Positions 10,261-22,086 of a stretch of 64,000 nucleotides of DNA are shown here, piece by piece. This DNA is from Malus domestica (Eukaryota > Streptophyta > Magnoliopsida > Rosales > Rosaceae), in assembly GCF_042453785.1 (NCBI RefSeq), contig NC_091675.1:2058501-2122500 (forward strand), written 5' to 3'. The notes below the pieces were generated by a model that made no database searches, had not been told where the DNA came from, and worked only from the letters and a program-made list of their open reading frames with translations. Position 1 is the stretch's first letter. Every line of letters begins with the position of its first letter. The position numbers and the translations under genes are program-made.

Positions 10261-12504
10261 GGCGGACAACGGTGCCGTCTTGTGGAAGATGCAGAGTCAC
10301 AGACTGAGACCCTGAATTTCGCGTCGTGGTTTTGGGGGATGAGCGAGCTCTCAGAGATGATCAGTCTTTTGGAATTTGTTTGTACATTATGCTACTACTA
10401 CAGGTATTATTTCAGGAACATGAAAAAAATTACTAGCTGATGAAATACTGAAACTATCTGGGGAGAAAATTAATTAACTCAGAAAATAAAAAATAAATAA
10501 AAAAGAAGAAGAAGAAATAAATGGAACAACGTTCATGAATTTCTGTCACCAATATTATGCGTTGAAATGCATATAATTGTATAATACAGGCGTCTGTAAT
10601 TTTCATGCACAGCAAAAGAGCTGTTGTTGGTCGCTTAATTAAATCATGGTAATTTTGATTTCAATTTGTTGATCAATGTCAATAAAATCTCCTTAATATG
10701 TTTTCAACATTATTTTTAACTGCATGTGCTAATAGGTTACGCTCGACAAGATCCCTTTCTGTATTCTAAGTTCGAATTTCTCTTCTCGCTCGGTTAATTG
10801 TGTTTGATAACCACGTTCAATTATAATTGATTTAGAAAGATTGTGCAGTTTCCCGAGTGTCCAACGAGTCATGGTCAGTGACATAAGTATTATTGAACCA
10901 TTTTCAAACTACATTAAATACAGCTGTCGTTCAAGTCTTTTCTTCTTGTTTTGTGTCTTTGAAAAGAACAAATTATCTCAAATAATTCAACGCCAACGTC
11001 GCTCATATGGAATTTTGGAACTTTGATTATTGTACTACTGTCAATTCACAATACCATCGCAAGTTGGACCTTTCGTTATTGCAGGAAAGACACGAATTAA
11101 ATCGCTACTTGTTTATTTTTCGTCTTTAAATTACAGTTTGATGTATATATAATATAACGCTTAAAATTTTTAAAATAAAAACTTACACGTATCAAGCTGT
11201 AATTATAATGTCGATATCATTCAAAGCCAACCTGTACGATCTTTATTCGAAACCCTTTTCATTTTAACTAAATTAGAAAGCAAACTCTGGTTAAATCATT
11301 TTTATTCATTTAAAAGTCAAAAAAATAAATATATGTGATATTTAGCTGAAGAAATGAAGTGTCGGTGGAAGCGGGAAAAGGACAAGGAAAGAGGGTGGCA
11401 AGACAGCAGGTCGTAATAAAAAAAGGAACACGCGGCAAACTTTTTAGGCCAAAAAATCAGTACAGGAAACGAGTCGGACAAGCCAGGGGGTACCGTGGTA
11501 CGCCCTGGGGCTGGGGTCCTACGTACCTTCAGGTTAGGTTTTAGAATTCACGACGCCAGGGAGCAGTTCGGACACAGAAACAGAACAGAGATCCTTACGG
11601 TAAGCTGTCTGCTTTTGGAAATTTTTTCTTTTTTTAGTACGTCGGTTTTTTTTTTATATTAAAAGGAGAAGAAGTTCGTTTAAATCACATAATAGACAAT
11701 TTTTATTTTTGGATTTGAAAACGTATTTATTATCAATTAATTAATAGGAATAATTAGGAATATAAGTGGCTTCAGTCTTAATAACGTGCAGGTAGGTGGT
11801 TGCTTAATTAATTACTGATTCTGCAATCAAATATTCCAGGCTGATTTCTTCCATTTAAAGTAACCAATTAATGTATGAGACATGAAGCATGATTTAATAC
11901 GTCCATGATGGGTAATTATACTTAATTACTATATCATCACAACAACCCTGGATTTAGAAATATATTACTTGGTGTATGATGTATTTGTTTTAATAAAAAA
12001 TAGTTACTATTGACATTCAAAATTCTTAAAATACATGCGTTGAGAGTATAAGTCTCACAACGGGAAAAAATGACTTTATATGGAGTTAGACTACTCTCAG
12101 TTATATTGGCAATTATTTTTGGATGGTGCTCCGTACACACTCATTTTTTACATACATTTCCCTCATTTTGGTCGTCGAATCAAATAAATTAAAGAATATC
12201 AATGACAAATTAACAAAGGTATGTAAGAGGTAAAAATAGCAATGTGAATATCACTATCCTTAATTTTATGATAAAACATCAATTTTTTAAGCGTGTTAAA
12301 AAAAGAAGAGAAGAAGATGAGTGAATATTCTCTCAAAAGCTCACACGCAGGTGGCTCTGAAACCACTTTTTTACTACTTGAAATGATGTTTGAATTGAAG
12401 TCTGCGGTGATGCACGGCGGAAGAAGCGGTGATCAACGGCGGTACATAAGTTTATAATGATGTTTCAGTAAATAACTACAGTGACGTTTCATATAACTTT
12501 TGCC
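10261..12504. other. Intergenic DNA with one G-rich exon-like patch
   Basis: Downstream of the GATL gene the DNA is AT-rich without coding signal. A patch at about 11345-11600 is markedly richer in G and ends at a plausible splice donor (TTACG|GTAAGC). It resembles a first exon, but no downstream exon was found. Confidence 0.4.
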
Positions 12505-12718
12505 TGCCACGACCCCATGAATATACTACAACGTAGATGGCTTTGTTCCTTTGATCCAAAAAAAAAAAAAAAGAAGATGGCTTTGTTCCAAGTCACAATC
12601 AACAAAAAAAAGTGCCACGACCTCATGAATTTACTACAACGTAGATGGTTTTGTTCCTTTGATCCAAAAAAAACAAAAGAAGATGGCTTTGTTTTAAGTC
12701 ACAATCAACAAAAAAAGT
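12505..12718. repeat. Tandem duplication, about 107 bp x 2
   Basis: Two near-identical copies beginning TGCCACGACC lie at 12505-12612 and 12613-12718. Each contains CTACAACGTAGATGG and an A-run. The start of a third truncated copy (TGCCAAGC) follows. No gene is involved. Confidence 0.8.
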
Positions 12719-13527
12719 GCCAAGCATTTTCTTTGCATGTGATAATATCTAAATGAATATAGTTTACGAAAAGGAAGATTCGACTTTAAGTGCAATAGGC
12801 GAGAATATTGCTTTATTAACTGCATTTGTAAATTATCACCAACTAACTTAATTCACATATGTGAAATCCGTATGAAAACCTTGAGCTGTTCCGAAACGTT
12901 GTTTGTGCTAGGGTTTCCGTGGCTGAGCTGAGACCGCTGGAAAACTTATGTGTTTCTTCACATGGAGGTGTTCCCATATTTGTACGCAGAGAGGAGTGGA
13001 CTAATGTTGGACGTGGCATATTCTTTTTGCCTCTCAATTTTGGAGGTGCCTCTAAGTCTACGTTTTAAAGATGACGCATACCCCTAAACAAATTTAAAAG
13101 ATCCGACGTGACTTTCTCTTCTATATTTTGGGAGTAGAAGGTTGGCTTGTACTTGTTAACTGTATGTCAATAGTTTCTGATTATCTTAATTAATCAAGAA
13201 ACTTAGGGATTGTAATGTCATGCTAAAATCACCGACGACCTATTCATGGGGTCGTTGAAAACTACAGTCTCCTAATCAGAGTTCAATTCCCTTTAACAAT
13301 TTCACTTCAATTATTATGAGTACGATTACGAATAAAAAATAAATTATATAATTTGTTCAATGATGAAGTCTTATTATAAAGTTCAACTGGCTTAATTCTC
13401 TATTGCTCATACTTTAGTTTATTCTTGGTGTATTGTTTCTATCAATGATATCACATCGTTTCTTTTCAAAAGGATAATTATTAAGTTTTTAAAGTCCACA
13501 TGAAGGCTCAATTCCAAAGGTCCCATT
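12719..13527. other. Intergenic DNA, nothing recognised
   Basis: AT-rich sequence without a supported gene. Short open frames here show no family motif. Confidence 0.5.
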
Positions 13528-13536
13528 GTGTCTGCC

Positions 13537-13759
13537 GGACCAGGATCCTCGCCGGATCCATTCCCTAGGGATCCTAGGGATCCCGCAATCCTATCCGTTC
13601 ATTGTGTATCGTGCGGTCAGTTTTCGTTAGTTACTATTTACTTTTGAATTTTAAAATTTAAAATTTAAATGATTTCTGACCGCACGATATACGATGAACG
13701 GATTGGATTGTGGGATCCCTAGGATCCCTAGGGAATGGATCCGGCGAGGATCCTGGTCC
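13537..13759. mobile_element. Near-perfect snap-back MULE-type MITE, 9 bp target duplication
   Basis: A 223 bp fold-back element has arms of about 90 bp that are almost exact inverted copies. They start GGACCAGGATCCTCGCCGG, end in the reverse complement, and are rich in CTAGGGATCC. The arms are separated by a short AT-rich loop. A perfect 9 bp duplication, GTGTCTGCC, flanks it at 13528-13536 and 13760-13768, as expected for Mutator-like transposition. It has no coding capacity. The high arm identity and intact duplication point to a young insertion. It is related to the elements at 6077-6290 and about 23813-23990. Confidence 0.85.
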
Positions 13760-13768
13760 GTGTCTGCC

Positions 13769-14572
13769 AAATATAATCTGCTGAAAGTATTAAAAAAGGA
13801 CATGATTTCTTTGTCCTCCCAGTTCCTAGACATTTTCATTTTTTCTTATTTGTGCGGTCAAGGTTAAGCCACATCAACATTTTATATCACTATTATGTTT
13901 TGTCTTATTATCTCTGTAAAAAAATTAATATAAAATATTGACATGACTTAACGTGATCTTACAAAATAAGAAAGAATGTTAATGTATGGGAACTGGAGGG
14001 TAGAGAAGTCAGATCCATTAAAAAATGAGAAGATATTGGAGAACACAAATATAATTACTTTCACATGGAAGTATGGAACTCCCATGTGTGCTGCGATCCC
14101 AATAGTTTTAGAATTTCCTACTTACTTTGCCAGCAGCAGTACTTAGTTCCCACATCGGGAGTACGGCTATCTGCAGAAGCAGCATGGTGTATAAAATAGA
14201 ATGCGGTTAAAAGTTACCCTCATACTTTTCTTGGCTTTTAGGCTAAGATTAAGTGTAGTATCTGTTTTTATTAGTTTAATATATAATACGTAAATAAATG
14301 GTTTACATGATATTAAATTAATTTTTTTAAAGAGAGAGTCTGTTACAGTAACTTGTTGCTGTAGCTCTCGCGCGTAGCCTTTGTGTTGCACTACTGCATT
14401 GGCCTGGCCCACCCTCCAAGAGTAGTTCAAATTGTTTTTTATACAAGTCTCTGAAACCTTGGCAAAATTGTTGATCTCGATGATATGATCTCTGAGTTGG
14501 CTTTCCGAAACAGAAAGCCCTTGTTCAAATTTCCCCACTGAAAATCAAAACAAAGGCAGCACAGACAAAGGG
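13769..14572. other. Intergenic DNA upstream of the broken CML gene
   Basis: No intact gene. A minus-strand open frame at 14167-14538 has no recognisable motif and is probably chance. Confidence 0.45.
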
Positions 14573-14896
14573 TTTGCAAAAGTTTTTGATCGTTTTGACA
14601 CCAACAAAGATGGCAAGATCTCCAGCGACAAGCTCCACGCTTACTTCACGTTCATCGAGGAAGCCATGTCCAACACCGAGGCTCAGAGCGTGATCGAAGA
14701 ATTCGACAAAACAAAACAGGCGACGACTTCTTGAAGTTTGAAGACTCTGAAGTTGATGGAGCGAGAGGGTGATGGCAATGAGGATCCTAAAAGGGCTTTT
14801 GAGATGTTTGAGGTTGATACGGCCTGTGGATGCATAACGCCGAAAGGATTGCAGAGAGATGCCAAATCGTACGATGAATGTGTGTCCATGATTGTG
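14573..14896 (+). pseudogene. Broken calmodulin-like (EF-hand) gene
   Basis: Translation of the first part gives an EF-hand (FAKVFDRFDTNKDGKISSDK) with a canonical Ca2+-binding loop, followed by KLHAYFTFIEEAMSNTEAQS. Further on, a different frame gives DDFLKFED and then another gives EDPKRAFEMFEV, GCITPKGLQR and KSYDECVSMI, the expected order in plant calmodulin-like proteins. At least two frameshifts separate these blocks, the last EF-hand region is mostly missing, and there is no N-terminal start. It is therefore a decayed CML copy, not a working gene. Which CML subgroup it came from is uncertain. Confidence 0.8.
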
Positions 14897-15686
14897 TAAT
14901 TAAAGTACCAAGTTAAACTTCTTGTGCCAAACAAATATTGAATCCAAATTATAAATTCAAACATACAAAATTGTTAATTTAAATTTATAGTTTGACAACA
15001 TAAGCATTTTATGCTGCATTTTTACTACTATTAAGGTGCATTGAGGACCGTAATTCCTCAAGTAGTTCCACCTAGATGATTTTGCTTTTTCAAATTCTCT
15101 AGAATTTATACGCGGTTTTCCTTGCGCCTTCCTCATTGGGGCTAAAGGTATAAGAGTGGCATCTCTAGGAAATAAACTTGCCACGATGTCACTACAATAT
15201 CTGAAGTTCAGTCAATCACACACTACAATGCTCTTTGATTTTCTCATAGCATTGAGTGACAATATCTGAAGTAAAGTCAATCACACACTACAATGCTTTT
15301 TGATTTTCTAATAGCATTGAGTGACAATGGTATCTCATTGCATGAAAGTCGTCCAGAGGTGGACTGAAAATTCTGCATATATACATTGTGAGACAGAAAA
15401 AAGTAAAGTAAAAATGTAAATCAAATTAATGAATTGATTCATGACATTAAGGCCACAATAAAAAAAAAAACCATGTGATACTATGGAGTCAATTCCTATG
15501 CACTTTTGGCCTTCGGGTTCTAACATGAAAGGCCGAAGCTATACCAATACAACAACATTTTCATAAGGATTCGACGTGATCATGGAGTGCCGGCTGTCGA
15601 CTACCTGACGCCCGCCGAAGCTATACCAATGTGGGAAAAAAAAGATTCAGAAGCACCCAATAAACTCAAGGATTCAGATTCAGTCC
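14897..15686. other. Gap between the CML pseudogene and the DA1-like gene
   Basis: Contains the 65 bp tandem duplication listed separately and, toward its right end, the probable 3'UTR of the minus-strand DA1-like gene. Confidence 0.5.
15194..15323. repeat. Tandem duplication, 65 bp x 2
   Basis: Two close copies starting ACAATATCTGAAGT lie at 15194-15258 and 15259-15323. Both contain CAATCACACACTACAATGC and ATAGCATTGAGTG. Confidence 0.85.
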
Positions 15687-18600
15687 TCAATAAGGAAACA
15701 ACCCTGTCATTCTAATATGTTCTAGGGTACTTCGAAGCCCGTATTTCTGCACTGCCTGTTGACCGGCCCTGAATCCATCTCCATATACCGGGGACATGTC
15801 TGTTTCAAGCTGGTGCAAAAAGAACCCCCCGAGCTTACTCTCAAGCGGTGATCTTGTACCCTTCTTTGATGCCCTGGAAGAGGAGGAAGACGAGGTTGAT
15901 GCAGCATTGCCGCCTGAGCCAGACATAAGCTCGGCCTCTAGCCACATATGAGCTAAAACTTGACAGATACCTTCTTCGACATCTTGACTAAGAGGTCGGT
16001 AACCTTCAAGAAGTATTGAGAATCTAGTCAGTAATTTTCATTTTGATGCCATCTTTAGTTCACAATTCCTTTAGCAGAAATGGGACTAAACAAGCAAATA
16101 AACGGATCCATCTAAAAAGCACCTTTAAGCCGCAGCCATGCATGCATCATCTCGTGAGCTAGAATAGACCCAGTCAGCAACCTGTACGCAGACAGTTCTA
16201 GTCATGCAACGAATTCAGCCAGAAGTTACAGTTGTGCCACAAATCGAAAATAGATAGAAACGCACCTTGGAAGACCATATAAGATTAGAATTGCAGTCAC
16301 CTCACAGCGACGAGTCAGCTTGTAGGGCTCTGTTATCAATTCCGCAGCTTGGTGTCCTGCCCCAAACCGTGGCCGCCTTGAAATCTGGTGGTTCTCGGAT
16401 CAATACAATATAAGTTGCTAACCCACGAGAAGATACCATACAAAAAAACCACCTGTGTGGAAAGCAAAAATAATATATTCATAAAACTCTCACCTTGCTA
16501 ATAGTTTGTTCCTCAGAAAGGCAAAGCCCTCTAGTCTCAGGCATGTGATAATGGCCCTAGAAATGACAAAAAGTTGATCAAAGTCGGATTTAGTCTCTAA
16601 GCTTAAAAAGAAAACCTTCAACAGAAGATGAGCAGATAACAATACAACAGGATGCAAGTGTGACATTTGGACTATACAAATTATTGGAGAGAATTCGAAA
16701 AATCTGCAGAGAAACTTGTACGTGCATGTTTCTGTAACATGTCAATAACATAAAATCAATGGAATGAATGATTTTCATATGCATTAGTTTTGTAATTATC
16801 AGAGAAATGAGAAAAAAAAATTCGATTAACAATGCATGACTTGCCAATTATGACCATGGAAAACTGTCCTACTTTCGTACTAGAAGGATATGGTTTTAAC
16901 TGAATGTCTTTACATTTCTTTCTCCTCCTCTTGCGTCATTTAGCGCTTGTCTTTCAACCAAGAGTAGTGGAACTTGCTGCTCCAACTTCATATTTAAACC
17001 TTCATAAAATTCTTGAATATCGAGATATAAGGGTTGGCATTCACTGGTATCCATGACTGCAGAATCCAGACACTCTAGACAGAGCTTCCGACCATCATCA
17101 AGGGGTACATATCTTGTGTCTCGGGCCTGCATGTAACGTATAGACATCTTGTAACAAACTCTTTTGCTTTCTATTTTCTTTTTCTTTGAAAAATCGGGTC
17201 AGCCATATTTCATAGCATAACTGCAGAAAGTAATTTATTCCGACTGACCTCCATTCGCTCACAACTGCCGCACCGAGGAGTATTATCAATTTCATGAGCA
17301 GGGCAGTATTTTTGGACCCAAAATGGATGTGCCCTATATTCAATAAGACCAGCAGGGTTTGTTGGAATCTGTCAAAAGATGTATATTACAAAAACGAAGA
17401 ACAACTATCAACAAATCATATACGAGTTATTTCTCGACATTTAGTATTCAACTTAAAATAAAATTCAATGAGGCATGGTTAGCAGCTGTCATGTGTCCTT
17501 CCTCTTATCACCGTCGTAACTTAAAAATCAAATCAGATCGTGATACTTACAAAATGCTTGCAAACATCACATTTTGGATGGTAGCTCTCCTTGTAGCAAG
17601 CTTTATGGTAAGGATAATGCCCAGATGTAGAAAACTACATAAAATGAAACATATGTAAGATAAATTGGACAACCGAAAGTTATCTTGCAAAAGAACCATT
17701 ACTGAAATTAAACCTATTTTTGCACCTCATAATCAGAAATTGGTTGGTTGCATGCACGACAGCGGAAACATTCTGGATGCCAAACTGCATTCATGCAATT
17801 TAAATATCGTCCAAAACCGATCTCAGCATTGCAACCAGCACAAACCCTATGTCAAAAAATGAGAATACTCAGTGCCATAATATGGGAAATAAGCAAAAAG
17901 GCCCAATATGGAATGTAATGTTAAGTTCCACAGAGAAATGTCGGTGCATCAAGAGGAGTTTGGTGTTCAGTGTGGTCGATGTCGAGAAAAGCAACTACAA
18001 TTCCACAACTTACATCCTACATACTGAATAAATTGTTAACATTTCAAATTAACATCCCATCAACTCAAGTTTCTTTATTTGTCATTCCTAAACACAGTGA
18101 CTTCAAAATTCCATCATTGTACACAATCAGGTCCAAGCGAAAGAAATCAAAATTTACAAAGTAACAGAAGCATAGAATAGGAATTCACGGTATACAAGAG
18201 AAGGGGTAATGACTGAGAATACAAAGAAGCATTGAGAAAAAGTTAGAAATGAGATGCCCTCAGACAATTACATATTGTTGTTTCAAAGACCATTCTACAC
18301 ATCCATGAGGTAATCAATCAGTGAAGCAACGTCAAGGAAGAAATAGCACTGAAATGTGACTACAGTTGTCCATCTTATAATCATATACCTGGAGCCCATT
18401 GGGTAGTACATGGGGATAGGATATGAACTTCCATTTCCATATCGGGGAGGAGTGATAGGTTGATATGTATTTCCATTTCCATTTCCATGTCGGGGAGGAG
18501 GGATAGGAGGGATAGGTTGATATGTATTTCCATTTCCATTTCCATGTCGAGGAGGAGACTCCGCATTCAGACTTTCTTGTATGACTCTGGCAAGTTGTTC

Positions 18601-19055
18601 ATCTTCTTGCAACTGAGAATCAGAACCTATCCAAGAATATGAAATTCTTATTGATTCAAACTGAATCATTTGACAGTACAAGAACGACAGAATGTATATA
18701 TATCATCCATAGGAAAAATCACTCACCAACCACATTTTTCCCTTTTTGGTTTTCTTCTAAAAGAGAGAGCGCAATTGCACGATCTATATCTTCATTCTCA
18801 TTTTCTGACCAGACCTCCTACAATGAAGTTTCCCACCACAATATGTTAAAGGAGTTCAAACATACCAAATGAGGATTAGAAAGAAACTCGTGTTCCATAA
18901 AGTGATCGTTTTCCATAATATCAAGAAGGGTTAGATGTTATTACCCCTGAACAAGAAGGTTCATGGCTATCTGGATCCTCGCCACTGTTGTCATGACAAT
19001 GCTCCTCCGATATTTTGTGGCTCGAGCCTTTAAAAATCTTGCTAAGCCAACCCAT
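15687..19055 (-). CDS. DA1/DAR1-type LIM-domain ubiquitin-activated peptidase
   Basis: Eleven exons join in frame to a 511-residue protein: 19055-18945, 18817-18727, 18626-18389, 17846-17726, 17634-17551, 17368-17249, 17126-16914, 16556-16494, 16384-16266, 16181-16123 and 16003-15687. All introns are GT-AG. Family members limit organ size by cleaving growth regulators after ubiquitin-dependent activation by RING ligases. The order is: [14 protein letters not shown] start; ubiquitin-interacting motifs near 46-59 ([13 protein letters not shown]) and 76-88 ([12 protein letters not shown]); a LIM zinc-binding region from C149; and the zinc-peptidase motif HEMMHA at 396-401. The Arabidopsis DA1 coiled-coil insert between the two UIMs is absent. 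A short imperfect [12 protein letters not shown] repeat lies between the second UIM and the LIM domain. Length is normal for the family (DA1 is about 530). Confidence 0.95.
18430..18553 (-). repeat. In-frame tandem repeat inside the DA1-like coding exon 3
   Basis: Two copies encode [15 protein letters not shown], and a third degenerate copy encodes [12 protein letters not shown]. At DNA level this shows as repeated CATTTCCATTTCCAT blocks on the plus strand. The repeat keeps the frame and lies in the flexible linker between the second UIM and the LIM domain, where length change is likely tolerated. Confidence 0.85.
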
Positions 19056-21520
19056 AATGTGCAAGGTTATCTGCTCATAGTCAATCAAGTTTTTTACTGA
19101 ACATGAAAACACCATCTGAGTTAATGCTGGAAACAAAATTACTGAGAATTGATACAAATAAAACCAGAATGCCAGTGCAAGTTCATGTAACCAAGCAAAT
19201 CCAATCAGGTGCAAAACAATACAAAAACCGAAAAATTAGGACATAACCTGATGGCATGACCTATTTAATTTCATCACCTAAAATTCCAGAAAGTGGATTT
19301 TGCAAATCATGCATGGACATCCCAATTCTAATAACTAATTATTCACCGATTGCATTTTTCTTCAAGAGAATATAATTAAATAAAAAATAAAAAATAAAAG
19401 TAATACTACAGAAGTAATTCACCCACCACGCATTTTAGCACCCCACAATGTTCAAGCTATGACTTCAATACGCAGAAATACAGGCGTGCCTAGTCAATTA
19501 TTACTAAAACATCCATTTATGGAGGAGAGAGGGGAGAGATTCTTCCATTAACTTGAAGACATATAACAATTAATCTGAGGTAAAAGGAAAAGGCAGAGAA
19601 TACAAAATAGTGGACAAATGAGTCACCTCCAAAAGAATCCAGAGACTTTTGCAACAGTTGTGAATGCTAACAGAGCAGACCCAGATCAGATAAGATCCCA
19701 ACACGATCAAAAGCACCATTTTTTTACAGCTCACAACCAAAATTTACAGAATTTAAACTCCTCCATCTCTCTCCCTCTCTCTCCTGGGTTGGGTCAATAA
19801 AATATAAGCTAGTCCAGCAGGCAAAGGAAGCAAAGAACAAAGAAAAACAAAAGCTTGATCCTTTAACTCTTTAAATTCAGAGCAGAATCTGGCAGAGGAA
19901 AAATGGGAAGAAGAAAGGAGAAATTAAATATCCTTCACGTGTTCAAATTAAAAGGAAATCCCAGAAGCAATTTCAATGGAGGAGTACACGAACAGTCCTC
20001 GGAAATTCAAAGACAATATTTTGAAAGAAAAAAAAACAACTGTAAAAACTCCAGCGATTGACTTTTTATCCCGCCCCAAATGGGGTTGACTAATTTTTCA
20101 TCAAACCCAGTTGGGGAAATTTATCAGAGAATGCCCTTTCGAAAGTTTTCGAGGAATCGGAAAGAAAACGAATTAAATATCTAATCTTTAACAAATGATA
20201 TGAAATTTTGGAAGAGAAAAAAGAAAGAAAGAAAGAAATAAATGTCCTTTTGGGAGCTTTAAAGTTAAAAACTAACTACCTAAAAGAGCAGAAAAGCTGG
20301 ATTTTGTGAAGATATCTTTGAGAAGGAAAAAGTGGAAGGAATCCGAAAATAGAAGCTGAATTCTATGGCTTGCTTAGATAAAAGCACTTTTGCAAACGTG
20401 ACTTGGTTTGGTATTAGCGTGTTTTGAAAAAAAAAACTATTACTGATATGTTGTCAAAATAAGTTCATTTTTGCTATTTCATATTTTCGATTTTTTTTTC
20501 ATTTAAAATTATGAAAATAATCTGTTTTTAAGTGTTTACCAAACACTTTTTTTAACTCAACTTTTTTTATACCCACTTTTTATAAAATTATCTCAGTACC
20601 AAACAAACTAGTATTTAACTAAAAACACTTTGAACAAGGTTTGGTTGAAAGTGTTTGCAGAATACAAAAATAATTTTGTGAAAAGCGCTTTTATTAAGAT
20701 TTTACATGATACTATCATTCTCAATTCGTTATTGTTGGATGGAATTGTCAGTTGATTACGTTTATATAGACAAAAAGAGTAGTAATGTTTGCAGCATTCA
20801 TTGAATCTAATCTATATAGGTTTTTATAACATGATTTTATTTTTATTTGTACAACGTTGTTATAATGATTTTATTTTCATTGAATCTCCTTGACAATGAT
20901 ACCTATTTATTGCTTATGGTTTTGTTGTTCCACGTGGTACAATTTTGATTATTTTTTTTCTACATGCGAGCAAATAATGAACGTTCAAACCATGTAACGG
21001 TACAATTTTTTTTTGTTTGCGCTATAATTAAAAGAAAAACCAAACCAAATCAAATCGAACGGTTTGGGTTCATGCATTGTATGTTTGAGCTGAATAATTT
21101 GTTTCCTATTATTAAACCAAAATTACCAAATCAAAGTATAATTAATGCAGCATCATTGTTTAAGTGTTTAATTCTCTAAACTGACATAATTATGTTTTAA
21201 TTTAATTATTATATGTCGCTATCCATACATTTACAAATCGTCATACATTGAATTCTTCATCGACTATATGCTCCTTATATGAAATTAGTTTCTGTAATAT
21301 TAAATATCAAAGTTTGAAAAATGAAATGTCAATTTCCCACGTGCCATTGGTTTTTGGGTTTTACTTTGTCAATAAAAGGGTCTGTGACAATGTGAAACAG
21401 CTTCCGTTCACCCTACCTAAGAAAGGAAAATGGTATCTTTGTTTACTTTTAACAAAAGATAAAATATCTTACGTATACAGACAATTTATTCAGATGGATT
21501 CTTATTTTTTTAGTAAAATG
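19056..21520. other. 5' flank of the DA1-like gene plus intergenic DNA
   Basis: The part up to about 20.0 kb probably holds the 5'UTR, possibly with a leader intron, and the promoter of the minus-strand DA1-like gene. At about 20370-20700 AAAAGCACTTTT- and AAAGCGCTTTTATT-type sequences face each other, resembling ends of a decayed hAT-like MITE. No target duplication was found, so it is not called. Confidence 0.4.
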
Positions 21521-21525
21521 GAAAT

Positions 21526-22081
21526 TGTTGAGCCAAAAATAATTATAAGGCGATACGTGGATTTTTGGATGAAGATGACAAATTTACTCTCGAGACATAC
21601 CAGGTCTCCTATATGCGAGCAGTGAAAAATCATCCATCAACCAAATCAGGAGTACCCAAAATAAGTAACAAGTTCAAATTTGTCTCATCCATCCTCATTC
21701 CATAACCTCCAAAAACCTCTCAAAACATTTCTTTTATTATGATAATTAGCCAATTAATATATTTATACGTAATTAATATATTAATTGCTAATTGAATCAC
21801 CAAATAACATCCCAAAACATACTTAAAGGCCAGCCACACCCCATTCCCTATATATATGACCCTATTTCTTCTAAAAAGCTAAGTTGATACTCTTGCAAAA
21901 CTCCCAAAAATCCTCCAAACATTTTTTCTCTCTAAATTCTAACTTTGGTATCGGAAGTTCTTCAATCAAAGCCCCCTCATTCATCATGGACGCGTGAGGT
22001 TCTTGGCCTTGACCAAAGGTGTTGATTGTTTTGTAGGTGCAATTTTGTCAAAGAAGGAAAATGTGAAAATCTGCATCCACA
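21526..22081 (+). mobile_element. Solo LTR of an unassigned LTR-retrotransposon family
   Basis: The 556 bp element begins TGTTGAGCCAAAA and ends CATCCACA, with TG...CA termini. A near-matching 5 bp target duplication flanks it (GAAAT at 21521-21525, TAAAT at 22082-22086). It shares clear blocks with the copy at 35509-36274: the left-end GCGATACGTGGATTTTTGG region, a TATA-like centre, and the right-end block around AAATTCTAACTTTGG and GGTTCTTGGCC. No internal retrotransposon genes lie nearby, so it is a solo-LTR fossil. The two copies are clearly diverged, suggesting an older insertion. Superfamily cannot be told from an LTR alone. Confidence 0.75.
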
Positions 22082-22086
22082 TAAAT

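Noticed and set aside
9323-10300. Several long open frames on the minus strand and in other plus frames across the GATL gene
   Set aside because: They are shadows created by the GC-rich, C-ending codon usage of the real gene; they are Arg/Ser/Pro- or Gly/Glu-rich and carry no motif.
20370-20700. Facing AAAAGCACTTTT-like ends suggesting a hAT-type MITE
   Set aside because: The ends match poorly and no target duplication is visible.
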